DNA of 64,000 nt. Origin: Conoideocrella luteorostrata. Lineage: Eukaryota; Ascomycota; Sordariomycetes; Hypocreales; Clavicipitaceae. Made by a program: the position numbers and the translations under genes. Under the pieces are notes generated by a model. That model worked only from the letters and a program-made list of their open reading frames with translations, searched no databases and was not told where the DNA came from. The DNA lies in NCBI GenBank assembly GCA_032433595.1, contig JASWJB010000002.1, positions 372,001 to 436,000 of the forward strand. Direction: 5' to 3'. Shown here piece by piece: positions 34,692-47,300 of the stretch (positions are counted from its first letter, which is position 1; each line of letters begins with the position of its first letter).

Positions 34692-37647
34692 CCTGCTGAA
34701 ATTTCTTTCATTATCGTAAATATTCCTGCTTGTATTCCGTTGCGACTTTCTTATATTCTGAACTGAACTTTGACCATCGCATTCACAATGTTCCAACCCA
34801 GAGAAAAAGATCTGACGCTGAACAGCTTTTGCTTCGGTTACCGCAATGACCAGCGAGATATATTGGATACCCTGTTTACACAGCACCCAGATGCCAAATC
34901 GTTCGAGTTCTTGGGCAGTGTGAACGCTAGGTCACCGTCACATCAAGCTTAACGGCATAAGCTCAACATGCTGTGGAAGCTTCTTGTAAGAATTTCGTCG
35001 GTCCAGGCTCCGTCGTACGGTCCACCTCGCAGCAGGAAGGTGAGCAATGTTGGGTCAGTGCCTGATTATAGAAGCTCGTTCGGGCCGTCGTAGTTCTCGT
35101 GAATTGAGTATCCTGTGTAGTATCCTGATTAGCTTCGCTGATGAACCTTTATTGCTTCTTGTTTCTAGCTTAACCATAGCTAGTATGCCGCGATCAATAG
35201 GAGCCGCCTTCGATTATTTTGCTGCTTGACTGCTGGCTAGGCGTCAAAGAAGGCATGGGGAATATTCTTCTCCATGATAAGAACCCGGAAACTCGGCGCA
35301 TTGCAAGGAAACCGGGACTTGGTCGTTGGGATGTCAAACTCTGAACACGCCATTTTGGTACTGAAAATGCAGGTGCATAGGGGCGCTGGATTTTTACAGT
35401 CTAAGCTGCACGCTAAAACAACAAAAAGTGCGGTGATTCGCGAAACTGTTGCTGTGGTTGCCACAATATGTCCGTATATCACTAGTCCAGTCTTATGGCT
35501 TACTGCTGTATGATGTTGTGAGATGTCTTGCTAGTGTCGCTCTATATCTGCGGATTGGTTTTGAAGTAAAAGCTATTAGTTGTAGCTTCTTGTATAGTAA
35601 CCTTCTAATCTCCGATGTCTAGGAAATGCTTCCCAGCACAGATGACTCGCAACAAGTGAGGGCATGATCAGCGGTATGGATGCTGACGTGTCGACAGTCA
35701 GGGGGTTAGGATCATCCAGCACCTACAGCTCCAACACTTGAAGAATTTCTTTTCTCGGGTTCTGAGAATCTAGACCATAGCTGTCTGACAATTTTCAAAA
35801 TTTTCTTGTAAGCATAAGCGCGAACATAATCCATAGTGACCGGTTTAACCCGACAATGGACTCCGAGATTAATCCCATTTGAATTACTCCATAGTCTTCT
35901 TCAGTATGAGGCTTGTATAGCGTCAACACTACTACGCAATGGCTTGGTGCGTTAAATTGCCAGAAAAGAGTAGCGGGAGGTCGTTTTCTAAATGTACCGC
36001 GGTTAGAAACATGTCAGATTTTTCACAGCATTTGAATAGCTAACACGTCATGACAATACAATTCTCGTGCGCCTATTGCAGCTCTCGGCCTCCACACCAA
36101 AATCACTTTGCATCACACCCTCCAGGTCTTAGTGAGTGCTACGTAAGCAGCTAAAGCGTCAGCAAGCTTTGTCTTTATGTAACCCAATGTTTCGCAGCGT
36201 ACAGCGTTGCAAGACCGTTTCATCAATTGTCCCACGGCACATTATTCGGTCGAGTGTGATGGTGTAGGTGAAAGAAGGACTGGACTTGATGGATACTACC
36301 TGAATAGCTCTATCGTCTGATAGAAAGTATTGGTTCTGGACCGGCAGTAATTGATGATTCCCAAGCCTAGTGAGCGATCCATCTTCTTGCTGGGGCTGTC
36401 CATGGGCTAGCAAAAGGATTCGGAAAACACATCAAGGTTACAGCAGAAAATGATAAGGAGCTGGATAGTCGCGATCCCGAACAGCCGCAAGAAATGCTTC
36501 ATCTTGGCCGAAATAAGAACTATTCTCCCGTGCCTACTCCGTATATGCGATACCTATAAAATAGTACGGAGTACAATTCGGGACGTGCGATGCATCCCAC
36601 TGGCGCTAGCGCCGATACTAGCTGCCACGATTATTGATGGAGTAACTGGTTCCGCGACAAGTACATGCAGCATCCCAACCTACCTGTTTAAGTAGAAGAG
36701 CGACGGGTGTTTCCCACTGACAACCAGAGAGGCCGGAAAAATCAGAGCAAGGAGACGTATAAACCTTCCCTGAGCAACTCAAAGCATCGTTGCCTTCGAT
36801 GTAACAGCTGCGACCGTGCAATTAAACTGGAGACCGTTCGGCATTATCGTGACTGGTGGCGTTGTCCCTTTCAAACTGCACTGCGTGACTGCGTAACTAC
36901 TCAACTGCCTTCTGCAGTTGGTTTGAGTGGACATCGGGCACGGTGGAGGAGGGATCTGCGTTTCCGCTAGTTCAGCCATGTGGAACGGAAGTACTGCGCT
37001 AATCGGAAGTTACAAGGATCTGAGGGAAGACCGGTGAGAACTGTCAAGCCTAGTCAACCAATAGCATCTCGCCACCCAACTAGAGGAAAATGCATACATA
37101 CGTGGACCTCTCAAAATAACGACGGGGGTTGGTTGACGTGTGGCACTGCTGTGTTTTCTGACTGCTCAATCAGGATAGATCAGGGGCCGTGTGGTGCGGA
37201 AACAGCGTCGGAGATGTTGCATTTGAGCTGTCATGGTGTGGGAGGAGTCAAGGTCGTGAAAGATTGAGATTGTCGCAGCGGTTGTGGTCAGCCAGTCACT
37301 GTCATCACCGTTGTACAGCGCCCAGATGGGAATTTTGGATTTCTGCATAGCTTGTATCGAATTATTGAATTGAATCTTAGAATGCCGCCCGACCCTTGAG
37401 AACTTACCGTTGTGTATGTCGGGCAATTAATTCATCCAATCGGTCAAGCCGCTGTAATTAACCCCCTGCTCCGTACTGGCATGCGTCTTTTAACAGCACA
37501 TTGAGGCCAATCTGAAAGAGTTCGACACTGTTCGGAGTATATAATGATACAGCATTCATAATAAACAAGGTGGGACAGGGCGAATCTGGCAGTCTTTTAC
37601 AAGCTTAGCCTGGAGAGCGATGTAACTGTCAAGTGCAGCGGCAGCGC

Positions 37648-37663
37648 TACGGAGTACTCCGTA
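37648..37663. repeat. Perfect palindrome TACGGAGTACTCCGTA
   Basis: A 16-bp self-complementary sequence, here extended to 18 bp by flanking C and G. One of a dispersed set in this window. Confidence 0.9.
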
Positions 37664-38637
37664 GAGACTAGAAGGATTAAGGAGCGCAGCAGCCACTGGC
37701 ACAACAATACACTCACGCCTGGAACGTTCTGAATTAACGCCTCATGTAAGATGCTTACTCCGTGCTCCGTGCATCGACAGGAATGGTTGCATCACGCGCC
37801 TGCAGTGGAAGCCGTACAAGCCATCGGACGTGGCTGCGCCAGCTTTTACCCTCGCTCGACGCAAGCAGGGTTGCTGTGCAAATCGCCCAACCTTTTGTAC
37901 GCTAGCAAGATCGTGGTTACAAGCCAGCCACGAGACAGATTAGGGGGTGCAAGGAACCCAACAACCCTCAATCGTAACATGGTCCTAACAGGTCTTTGCT
38001 GTACTCTGTCCTCCGCGCTAGATTCCCTAGGTGATATTGTTCAAGTCTAAAAGAGCTTAGGGGAGGAGAGATAATATACAGGAAACATAAGAAGCATAAA
38101 TTATGATTTCCTGACGTCACAATGTGTGACTGTTCATCGTCCAGCAACGCCAAAAGTAAAGCTCTCAAAGTATCTTGGCCTTTCAGAAGCTCAATTTATG
38201 AACCTTGAAACAATTTGCTGATCCTTTCATTCGTCAGGGAGCTGGCCCGGCCTCTCTCCAGAATAACACCTAAGAACACTATCTGCCCTGAAACCAATGC
38301 TTCTCAGGAATCTGCATACTCCGTAATTAGAATTACTTCATTTTGGCCGTCTGCATATCAGTATCGGCTCATATCGGGGTCATTCAATGCAGTTGGAAGC
38401 TCTGTAACAATGCCATTGGCATAGCATCCAAATGGAAATTATTCCAAATTTCGACTACTTTTGCCCGTACAAGATCAGCGAGCCATTCCGTGAAATTCCA
38501 TATATTAAAACATGTCCAGCGGCTCTCCTGGTTGAGAGTGATGGCCACCAAACGTATCAAGATTTGACTTATCGAAAAGCGTGAGCCAGGATGGTGTACC
38601 ATTGCTACTGTCAACGTTGGTGGTCCAAGCACTTAGT

Positions 38638-38653
38638 ACGGAGTACTCCGTAT
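38638..38653. repeat. Perfect palindrome TACGGAGTACTCCGTA
   Basis: Second exact copy of the 16-bp palindrome, about 1 kb from the previous one. Confidence 0.9.
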
Positions 38654-39897
38654 ACTTTGTTGTTCATGAGTTTAGGTGGGTGGCGCCAACGTTCTCGGAT
38701 TCGCAAACGGGCAAGACTGCTAGGTATGGTGACTGGGGTGTGTGACGGGATTCGCGGAGAGATTTGTATATCACATTTCTTTTTGTCCGCAGTGGTGCGG
38801 AAGGAGTACCATTAGCCTCGGCTTCTACCACCACCCTTGTTCGCTGTGTTATCCCATCGGGTTCCCACACCTCCAGCACTCGAATCACGGAGTCCGGGGA
38901 GACGGGGTTTTCGTACGGAGTAGTCGCTGTAGCCGATTTGTTCTCAGCTGAACTCTGGCAGACCTGACGGCCTGTCATTTCACTCAACTCCGTGCGATAT
39001 TGCTGAGCCTTGGTGCAATCACGGGGTGGTATCAGCAAATCCAGCCCTATGGAGTTGCGCTGGAATAGTGAGTACGAAAGATTGCCGATTAAAATTTAGT
39101 TCTGTATTTCCAAGGGACGGAATTATTGCCGGTATTTTGCATAATAGAGTAGGCGATTAATTTCTCGATTTGTGCCACTCTTTGCGCTTCTACACCCAGC
39201 TCATTCATGTTTCTGTCGAGATTGCACCTTGATTTGAGGACCGGTCTTTCATAGTAGCATGCATAGTCTTCGTATTGACGTGGTTTTGGCGCAAAATGTT
39301 GTCTGAACTCACCTAAACGTTCCGGTCGCAGGCGATCAAACCGGACCAGTCACGGCACAGCCGCCAAGTGACTGCTTTGCCGCAACCTCCTGGCATGGCT
39401 ACGGTGACATCGTGACCACAATGAAAATATTTTGACGCGCTACCCCGTGATTACTTCCATGTATCACCCAGAATAGGAAGGTAGCGAGAGCCCTAGATAG
39501 TGGCTTCAAAGCTATGCTATGCTGCTTTTTGCCTGGCACCATGCATGGCTTGACATGCACAGCAGAGGTTTCTTTCCGAGAATATTGCCCGAAGCAACCC
39601 GGTAATAGCCAGTACTTTTTGGTCTCTGGGCACTCAAACCTCAAAACAGGTTTGTGCCTGTGTGGCGCAACTGCTGGAAGATGCGGTAATCTGGGTACCC
39701 GGGAATGGCCGACTTCCTGTAAGGACATCCAGGCCCTCGACGCCGCAGGCCTTTCAATGAAGTAGTTGTCAGAGAACCCCCGTCACAAGCCCTGTGCGTT
39801 CGCGTGGCATTAAGGAGTGACGTTAATCTGCGGGGGTGGAACATGTGGCAGCGATGCCTCCACGGCGATATGTATGTCGGGGAATTTCTAAGGCCTC

Positions 39898-39920
39898 TAC
39901 GGAGTACGGAGTACTCCATA
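39898..39920. repeat. Overlapping double copy of the TACGGAGTAC palindrome (one mismatch)
   Basis: TACGGAGTAC is followed immediately by an overlapping TACGGAGTACTCCATA, so the half-site appears twice in register before the inverted half. One mismatch to the consensus in the last arm. Confidence 0.85.
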
Positions 39921-40300
39921 CCTATTCTAGGCGAGATTTGACAGGTAAATTGTGGACTTTCACACAAAAGACTGCGGGTACAATATAACCTCAGGATTAT
40001 TCACCATCTGTTCTGGAGGTCTAACTAGCGCCCTGGCAGCAACAGCCTAAATATTGACGGAAAACGTCTTTCAATCTGAGTCTAACGAAATATTCCGAGA
40101 ACGGTGATTATGGAGAACGGGCTCGGTCCTCCATGCTGTGTTCAGCACTAAGCATCGTGTTTGCTGCTTGTTGCCTGTGGCGTCCTTGGCGCAAGCCTTT
40201 ATCTACGATTGAGCAAAAATACGTCTAGGGTGCTCCCGCGACCAAGCGCAAGAAGAAAATAATACTGCTAGCTATCTCTAGGTAGATTCTGATCCACCAT

Positions 40301-40329
40301 GAAAAAGAAAGAAAGAAAGAAAGAAAAAG
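40301..40329. repeat. GAAA microsatellite
   Basis: Simple repeat of GAAA units on the plus strand, slightly imperfect at both ends. Confidence 0.9.
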
Positions 40330-43300
40330 TGTGCCCCGTACTGCCCCAGGCAGGGTGTTTGGGGTGGGTAGCGGCTCAGGGGGCTGACCTGCACTCCTTA
40401 CTTGGAGAAAGTCTTGCATGCGCTTAAAGAACAGCCTGCGACATTGCTGATCTGTAAATACTAAAATAAAGATTTGACCGTGCTCACCGTTGGGGCTAAT
40501 CCGCACACTTCATGCTCCGTAAATTAACATAATCTTGAGCAAGCTGGGCGGATTCTACAATCTTCTTGTACGGAGCACAGGCACGGGCATTCGTTACCAT
40601 TACTCAAATAGGGAAGTAATGGGGAACGGCGACATCCGACGATTGCTCAGCCCTAGCTGCTCTGTATGTGCGGAGTTTGTACGGAGCTAGCTGCATGCAT
40701 TGAGCACTTCATGTCCCACTTGTTGTCTCTTTTCCCTTTCCCCTTTCCCTTTTCTCACTTCTCGTGTTACTTTTTCTTCTCTCGCCACTTGTTGCCATCA
40801 AGCAGCACCAAGACCAGCATTTTACGGACCGCCATGATACGCGGGATCAAAGGAAGGCTAGCCCGGTCGCGCAAGATGCAGATGTATATGTCCGCTGCTA
40901 GGCAGTTACGGGCGTTGCCTAGAGTGGAGAAGTTGATACAGCGCGGGAGCGGCGGAGGAGCTCATAATTATCCTGCTGCCGTCCGTGGTGCAGTCGATAT
41001 CGGTGAAAGTAGCTGATATATTGGCATGAACCTGCCGCCCCGTCGAAATCTATGCTATGTGCCTGAAACAGGCTTGCAGGTGGCGTGATACTTTGAGAGC
41101 TGAGGCAATAGCTCGCATCAGCAAATGATGCAGTGTTGGCTGTCGCCGCAAATCGCACATGTGTGCTTGGCGTATTTTACTTTGGCAATGTTTTTCTGCC
41201 AGGAGGCATGCTTGGTTTCAATAGCTGGTTGACGCGAAGCCAGCATTCTCAAAGCTGACGCAGGTCATCGTCACGTACTCCGTAGTGTCTCAGTGTCATC
41301 AACGACGATGTCGCTGCATTATTACCCACAGGCACGGCAGGTCCGGCCGATGCTATCCCCACAGGCACTCTGTACTTATATTGTCTATAAATTTCGTCTA
41401 GAGAAAAAACTTCCGAAAATGGCGTTACGCATTACTTGGCACATGCAACTGTCATGTAGATAATAGCTAGTACTTCGTATAGGGTGCCAAATGGACAGCA
41501 GTACGAGCTCCTCCATCACGAACATATGTGCCATGTTTCAAGAAGCGTTTCCCGTCGCAAAGAGCTTAATGTACATGTCTCTGGGCGCGGCACTTGCGCT
41601 ACCGGCCGCAACTAGGCCGGCTATCACCGAGTCTAAACTCGCTCCTCCATCTACTAGCACTAGGGCTAGTACTATCTGGAGGAAACGAGACGGCACAACA
41701 CCATCTACGGAGTATGCCAATCAGATTTCGGCTCACATCTCCCTTCCCCAGCCCAAACGAGCTAGTGCCGAAACAATTTGTGACAGTGAAGCAACCTGAA
41801 AAGCGCAGACCGTACGCCGCACGAGACATGGCGGCCGTGCTGGCTTGCTTGTCCATGGTTAGCTTGGTGCTGGACGTAAGGCTCGGCCTCAACGGTCGTA
41901 TCATCTCGGTATAATAAACCGAAGAGAGGAGAAAACCTGCGTCCAAACTACCCCTCAAGCAGGCAACAGGAAGAGCCGGAATCAGTCCACCCCTCCCGGC
42001 CTGACTCCACGCTGCTTTTTCGATTTTCCGACTGGGTGCATAATTTAGTGGCGTTCTACCTCCCTAGTTGTTGTACTAATTGATTAGCTGCCCATTTACA
42101 CTTGACAGCCACGCCCCACCAGCCGTCAAATAGGATCGATGGGGACAAGGACAGGGCTTCTTCGAGTTGGAATCAGAACCCCTACCCGCGTGAGCCTGAC
42201 AGTGTTCTGTATTTGTATTGGTAAACAAATTTGACGCCAAAACCGTCAGTGTGCCAATAGAAAATGCTTCTGGGCCGTCCCCTCCGAGAAATCCCACACA
42301 CTACTCCGTACGGAGAACTAGCATCTACTTCCCTGTGTACTGGCAAGGATGTTGTCTGAGGAAACATGTACGGATGTACATACGGAGTAGCTACGTAGTA
42401 TGGAGTACAATATTGAATATCTCGTCACATGATAACAGGACTTATAGAGTTCTTGGCGCTGTGGTACCACCGACGCTAACAGAGAGTGCAGGGGGCCTGG
42501 CACAATATACACTTCGACAGCCTTAATTGGCTCAAAAGGGATATTTCTGTGTCGTATGACAATTTCCGCAATCGTGAAGTTGTACTAATGGGCACCACCC
42601 ACGATCATGTGTGGGCTGTGCGGCTTCCACAGACAGAGTGAAGCAAGCTAATGCTAACTGGGGAAGAGGAGGTCGAGAACAAGGTTGTCCCTACTGAAAC
42701 CTGTGTACAGGACGGAGGAGTACAACCGCTACATTAGTGCCACTGGGCCGATGGACAGATGATCCCGAAGCAAGACGCTTGGACACCTGGCTAGTGGCTG
42801 CAAGCAGCATCTCGAAGGGCTATGGAGGAGCGATCATAGCAAGGGTTCATCGCGACTTGCAAACTAACAACTCCACTGGTGCGGGTAAGGCGTGAACTGC
42901 CCCCAGGGCTAGCTGTGTGCTCTGCTCAGGCATTTTGACTAGAGCTTGAGAGAACAGAAAGGATGCAATCTGGGAAAAGATCCAGCACTGAATTTCACCG
43001 GCCGGATCGTTTCCCATGACCAGCAGATCGCTCTATACACGGGGTGCCATCGAAGAAGCTCCACTGCGAATCTGCCTACCGTCTGTGGCTTCAACTTTAC
43101 TCGAAGAAGACAATTTCTATCATCTGCCGAGTCAGGCAACAACAGAAATTCGTAGAGGCATACAAAAAAAATAGAAGTGTTATATGTTGCCAGGGCGAGG
43201 GAGCACTCGCTATTCGGCGAATCAAAAAGTACCGCACGCATCCCCCCATGCCGGGTTGATCCAGTACCGTGGCCGCAACCGCACAGGAATCGGGTGGCTC

Positions 43301-43554
43301 AATGCTGCGCATAAGAATCCCAGCTGCATGTGTCAACATCCTAGGCTGCCAGTTGGCATGCAAATACCAATGTACTTTCAAGGAGCCTGTTTCACGATTT
43401 GTCAAAGCTGCAGTTGCTATATATTTGATTCCTGTGGCTGGACGATCGTTATGCTTGAATATAACAAGAAACCTCAATATATATAGAACAGGATTTGGAA
43501 TCAGCAAGCCAAAAATCGGATTTCTCGATACTTCACTCTCCATATACGAACAAA

Positions 43555-44319
43555 ATGGGACTAAATGCGCCACGGGACCATCTCCAGCTTCAGTTGAAAG
43601 ACGATCTGACCAGCAGATATGACGATCATCGGCGGCAAACTGACATGTCGAACCAGCTATCCAACTATGAGGAAATATTTGACCGCTTTCAAATCGATGA
43701 AGAGTTAGATCTTACCTTTTCCTTCGTGGGCCCCCAAGCGGAGTATCAAAATGATATCGACGGATGCAACTACTCAATGTCCAGTTCAAATAACGAAGAG
43801 ACATACCATTGGTCCCATTCAACCCCAGATAACACGGCAGAGTTCTACGGGAGTGAGGCGAACTTATACGCGCATAGCTGTGCAACTGTTTCGTCTGAGG
43901 GCTTGACGACCACGACGGCGACAACTGGCGACCCTGACTACTTGTCTGGGACAGGGACTCATCAGCAATATCGCATCCGCGAGCTATCTATGTCTGGAGA
44001 GACGGTATTTGGCTCGGAAAGAAGCGAGCTGTGGTACCAAAGCTTGAGAAAGGACACCAAGCCTAAGGTTCGTGACTACTTGACCGTTTTGGACGACCAC
44101 GTTCTATTGCTTACGCTGAGGCCCTAGGTATCGGTGGAAGTTGCAAGTGTGCTGGAACAAGATGAAGCCGAGCTGCCGGTGAAGAGACTATCACATGAGC
44201 CTTGGTTCTATGCAAATCTTCCTGGAAAGATCAAACGAAGTTTCTTGAATCCGGACGAACAATTGGTGGCTCAAAGAGATTCAGAGGCCCAAAAGTGGTG
44301 CTTGCGCTGCCACAGCTAA
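43555..44319 (+). CDS. Hypothetical acidic protein, two exons
   Basis: The first ATG of a long open frame is at 43555. As read it stops at TAG 44125-44127, but the same frame continues to 44319 with protein-like sequence. A 60-nt intron (44068-44127) with donor GTTCGT, branch GCTTAC and acceptor CCTAG is in frame and removes the TAG, giving 234 residues. The same donor hexamer is used by an intron of the type III PKS in this window. The N-terminal half is acidic and Ser/Thr-rich (EIFDRFQIDEELDLTF; TTTTATTGDPD), and the C-terminal half is charged (PVKRLSHEPWFYANLPGKIK). No signal peptide, membrane segment or known domain. It is the only good coding candidate in the 15-kb gene-poor stretch. It could be a lineage-specific gene or a relic. 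Confidence 0.45.
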
Positions 44320-47300
44320 AAGCACACGTTGGGCTCATTGGGGATCAAAAGATACAAAAATGTCCCGTGTCATAAATGGCTAAGCCATCTGTTGTCGCTG
44401 AAGTAGCGCCGCAGACCCACGAAGCGCAGTTTCTAGATTGCTGTCGCAAGGGGAGCTCTTCTTGAGGGACATTGCGGTCATAATATTATTGGCTTGCTCC
44501 TCGCGGATGATGGGATGCAACTCATCGGTGAGGTACAGAATGCACCATTTCTCGCTCGATCGCTCGATCACTTTCGCGGCAAAGGGAGAGGGTTCATTGA
44601 AGCTGTGACACAGGGTCAAAGACGGTCGGAATCTGGATGTAACAATCGATCGAACGAAGATGGGGACATGTAGGCAAAGCCAGCGCTATTCCGAGTTGCA
44701 TGGAAGCTTCTCCCAGCCAGTCCATGCATGACATGGGACAGATTCGGATGATTCGGGGGACAAGTATGGAGCAGATGTCACGGAGGTGGGATTTGAGCGA
44801 CAGTCAAGGGCGGAAAATAGTACTAGGAGACTAGACTCTGCCAGATCCAATCAATCGACTTCGCGACAACACACAGGACAATTGAGGTTTACTAATGGAA
44901 ATTACATCATAAGATGCTTCTTTGGAAATATTTTTTTTTTTTGGTGTTGTTCGCTTTTCCTGGTGCTTACGTGGTGATCGCTGCGCCCTCTGTAGATCTT
45001 GGTAGTATTACAGCAGGGGTAGCATCGACGCAGGAATGCTTCCGCCTGCGTCTTCGCACAGCCAATAAAAATATAGGGGCTTGATAGGGAAGTACTACGG
45101 TACGGACGGGCCCTTTATGGCGTCAACATAATTTCGCGTCAGCTCCCTCTTTTTCCCGCAGGGCTTGCAAGCCAGCTCGGCGGCCATCTCAGCTGAGGAT
45201 CTGCCTGTTGGGACTAGCCGGTCTCATTGTGGTCTCAAGGTAACCTCGGAGTACGGAGTAGTAGACTTCGCTGCTGGTGAATAAACAAGGGTAGGCGTGC
45301 GACAAGTTCCGCTAGATTCCTTCCCTGTAATCGTGTCGGCACTGTTTTTGTCAATTCTCGCGATCGGCGCCGGTCATAACACGGTCAGCTTCGTCGATTT
45401 GCTCGTCCATCACATCGGCATGCGTTGTTACTAGCCAGTTTGGCAGCTGTACAAGGTCTTGAAGATGAGACAAAGTGTAACCCCGGGCTGATGAACGAGG
45501 CTGCACCAGTTTGCCATGGGTTGCGACGAGGCACTTGCGGAAGACTCGTGTCAACGCGTCTAGCCAAAAACAACTGCCGGCACCATGCAGGGGACCGAAC
45601 ACGGTGTCTTGGATGCATTATCTCGCGCCACCGTAATGCAGATTAACATCGTGCTTGAAAAACTTGACAGGGCATTTTTTTGAGCGATTGGTCGCCACAT
45701 TTGTGTACCCGACCTTACGTGTAAGTGCTTGCCGGATTGTTCATCTATGCTTGGCACTGCTTCTCTAAATTTGGAACACAGAGGGAACCGAATGCGAAAC
45801 TAGAGCATAGAAGAATCCATTTTCGTTGATGCAGCTAAATAGACCGGCATGGGGCTGGGTAGCACACAGACGACGGTCGAGGAAGCAGGCAGAATGGAAT
45901 GTGAAAAAGGTTGGAATTTTTACAAATTTTGGAAACGGTCACAATGGATTCTCAACATGCGCAGTTAAGATGAAGCTCAGTAGTGCCAATGTCCCTCATT
46001 GTAAATATGTTTGATTAAGCTATGGGACTTTAGTTCTGAGGACATTTTGTTCGAGTGGCATTGTTCATAGCATCTTGATGCGCTATTGCCTGGTAGCTTG
46101 ATCATCACTCTCAACAAGACTAAAGCTCCTTCAGTCGCTGAATAGTAAGTACCTCCGGAAGCAAGGCATGATTTGGAAAGTGAGTGCGTCCTGTCAGGTC
46201 TCTTGGAGACACCATCTGCCCGCTAGAGCTATGCTAGAACAACGACAAACGTTGTTGGGCCGGGTACAAAGCGAGGATGCAAAGTTCTTTATTTCTAGTC
46301 TTTTTCTCTGGTCTTAATCTTGCAGCTTTACGAACTTTTTTATTTGGATTTTTCGTCACTCATGCACTACTCTCAATTCATAAGTTTACATTACTGAGGC
46401 TAGCTTTGCCAGGCCTGAGAACGTTGACGAACAGTTCGATTTGCAGCTTTCTATCATAGATGGTTAAACTAGTCATCGTCTACGAGTGAAAGCCCATCCG
46501 AGCCTACAGCACAGTTGAGTAGCAGCCGTAATGCCTTATACGACACTCCTGTATTTACCTGCTTCATCGAGTCAGGCTTTGTGTCCTGGGACTTGGTACG
46601 CAACCATCTTCTGCAACTGAATCCTTGATCACTAGACGTTGCGTCGGTTTCTCCAAATTCTGACGGGGAGCAGTCGGTTTGCAGGGTGTCTCTCAATGCG
46701 ATAACGGTTAGCAAGCTGGAATCACGTCAGAACAGGATTCTGGGGCAGCCAAATGAGTCATACAAGCTAGTATTCGTATTTCTAGGGCTGCAGGACCCTT
46801 TGATTTCGGTGTTGGAACCAGCTGACTTTGGGCTAGGAGAAGCGGGAGAGGACCGACCCTGGGCTGTGCAACGAATTTTGTGAGCATTCATTAGGCATAC
46901 GATGCTTGAAGGTCGATTTAAGTCTTTAATAAAGGGGTGTGAACACAAATATAAGTGTCTCTAAGATTTCCAAAGATGCTTTAACAACGTCACTTCGGCA
47001 TTCAGTAATGTCTGTGTACAGTTGATTCGCAGGTTGATTTCCTGCGGATTCCTGGACTGCGTGGCCATGGCAGGTCATATAAAATTATTGGCCAGAATTG
47101 GAACAAAGAAGGACAGAGAGCACCGGTAGTAAATGACTAGTGGGACCTTGACATGATAATCGAATTTTGGTCAACAAACAGGCAGGTGAGTGTGCTATTA
47201 ACCCAGGAACGCATTTTTCAGTGCTTACACTAGCATTGATTCTAATATCATAGTAGTATCACAGTATGGTACCAGTAAACAGTCAACATAGTCAATACCA

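Larger units (their letters stand above)
33822..43554. other. Gene-poor island, 9.7 kb, no supported gene
   Basis: No ORF over about 125 codons and none with a family signature, signal peptide or splice continuation on either strand. A 60-codon ATG frame at 40834-41016 is rich in basic residues but unsupported. The region is enriched in the TACGGAGTACTCCGTA palindrome and half-copies, and has a GAAA microsatellite at 40301-40329 and a 12-bp duplication at 34668-34691. No transposase or reverse-transcriptase remnant is recognisable by eye. The first 200 bp upstream of 33821 will include the LTN1 promoter. Confidence 0.5.

Noticed and set aside
40834..41016. Basic 60-codon plus-strand ORF
   Set aside because: ATG-initiated and Arg-rich, but too short, isolated and without splice continuation or recognisable motif.
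43097..43573. 158-codon minus-strand frame
   Set aside because: It overlaps the start of the better plus-strand candidate, has no family signature, and its composition looks random.
44380..44619. 79-codon minus-strand frame
   Set aside because: Begins with TTG, not ATG, and no upstream exon with compatible splice sites is evident.
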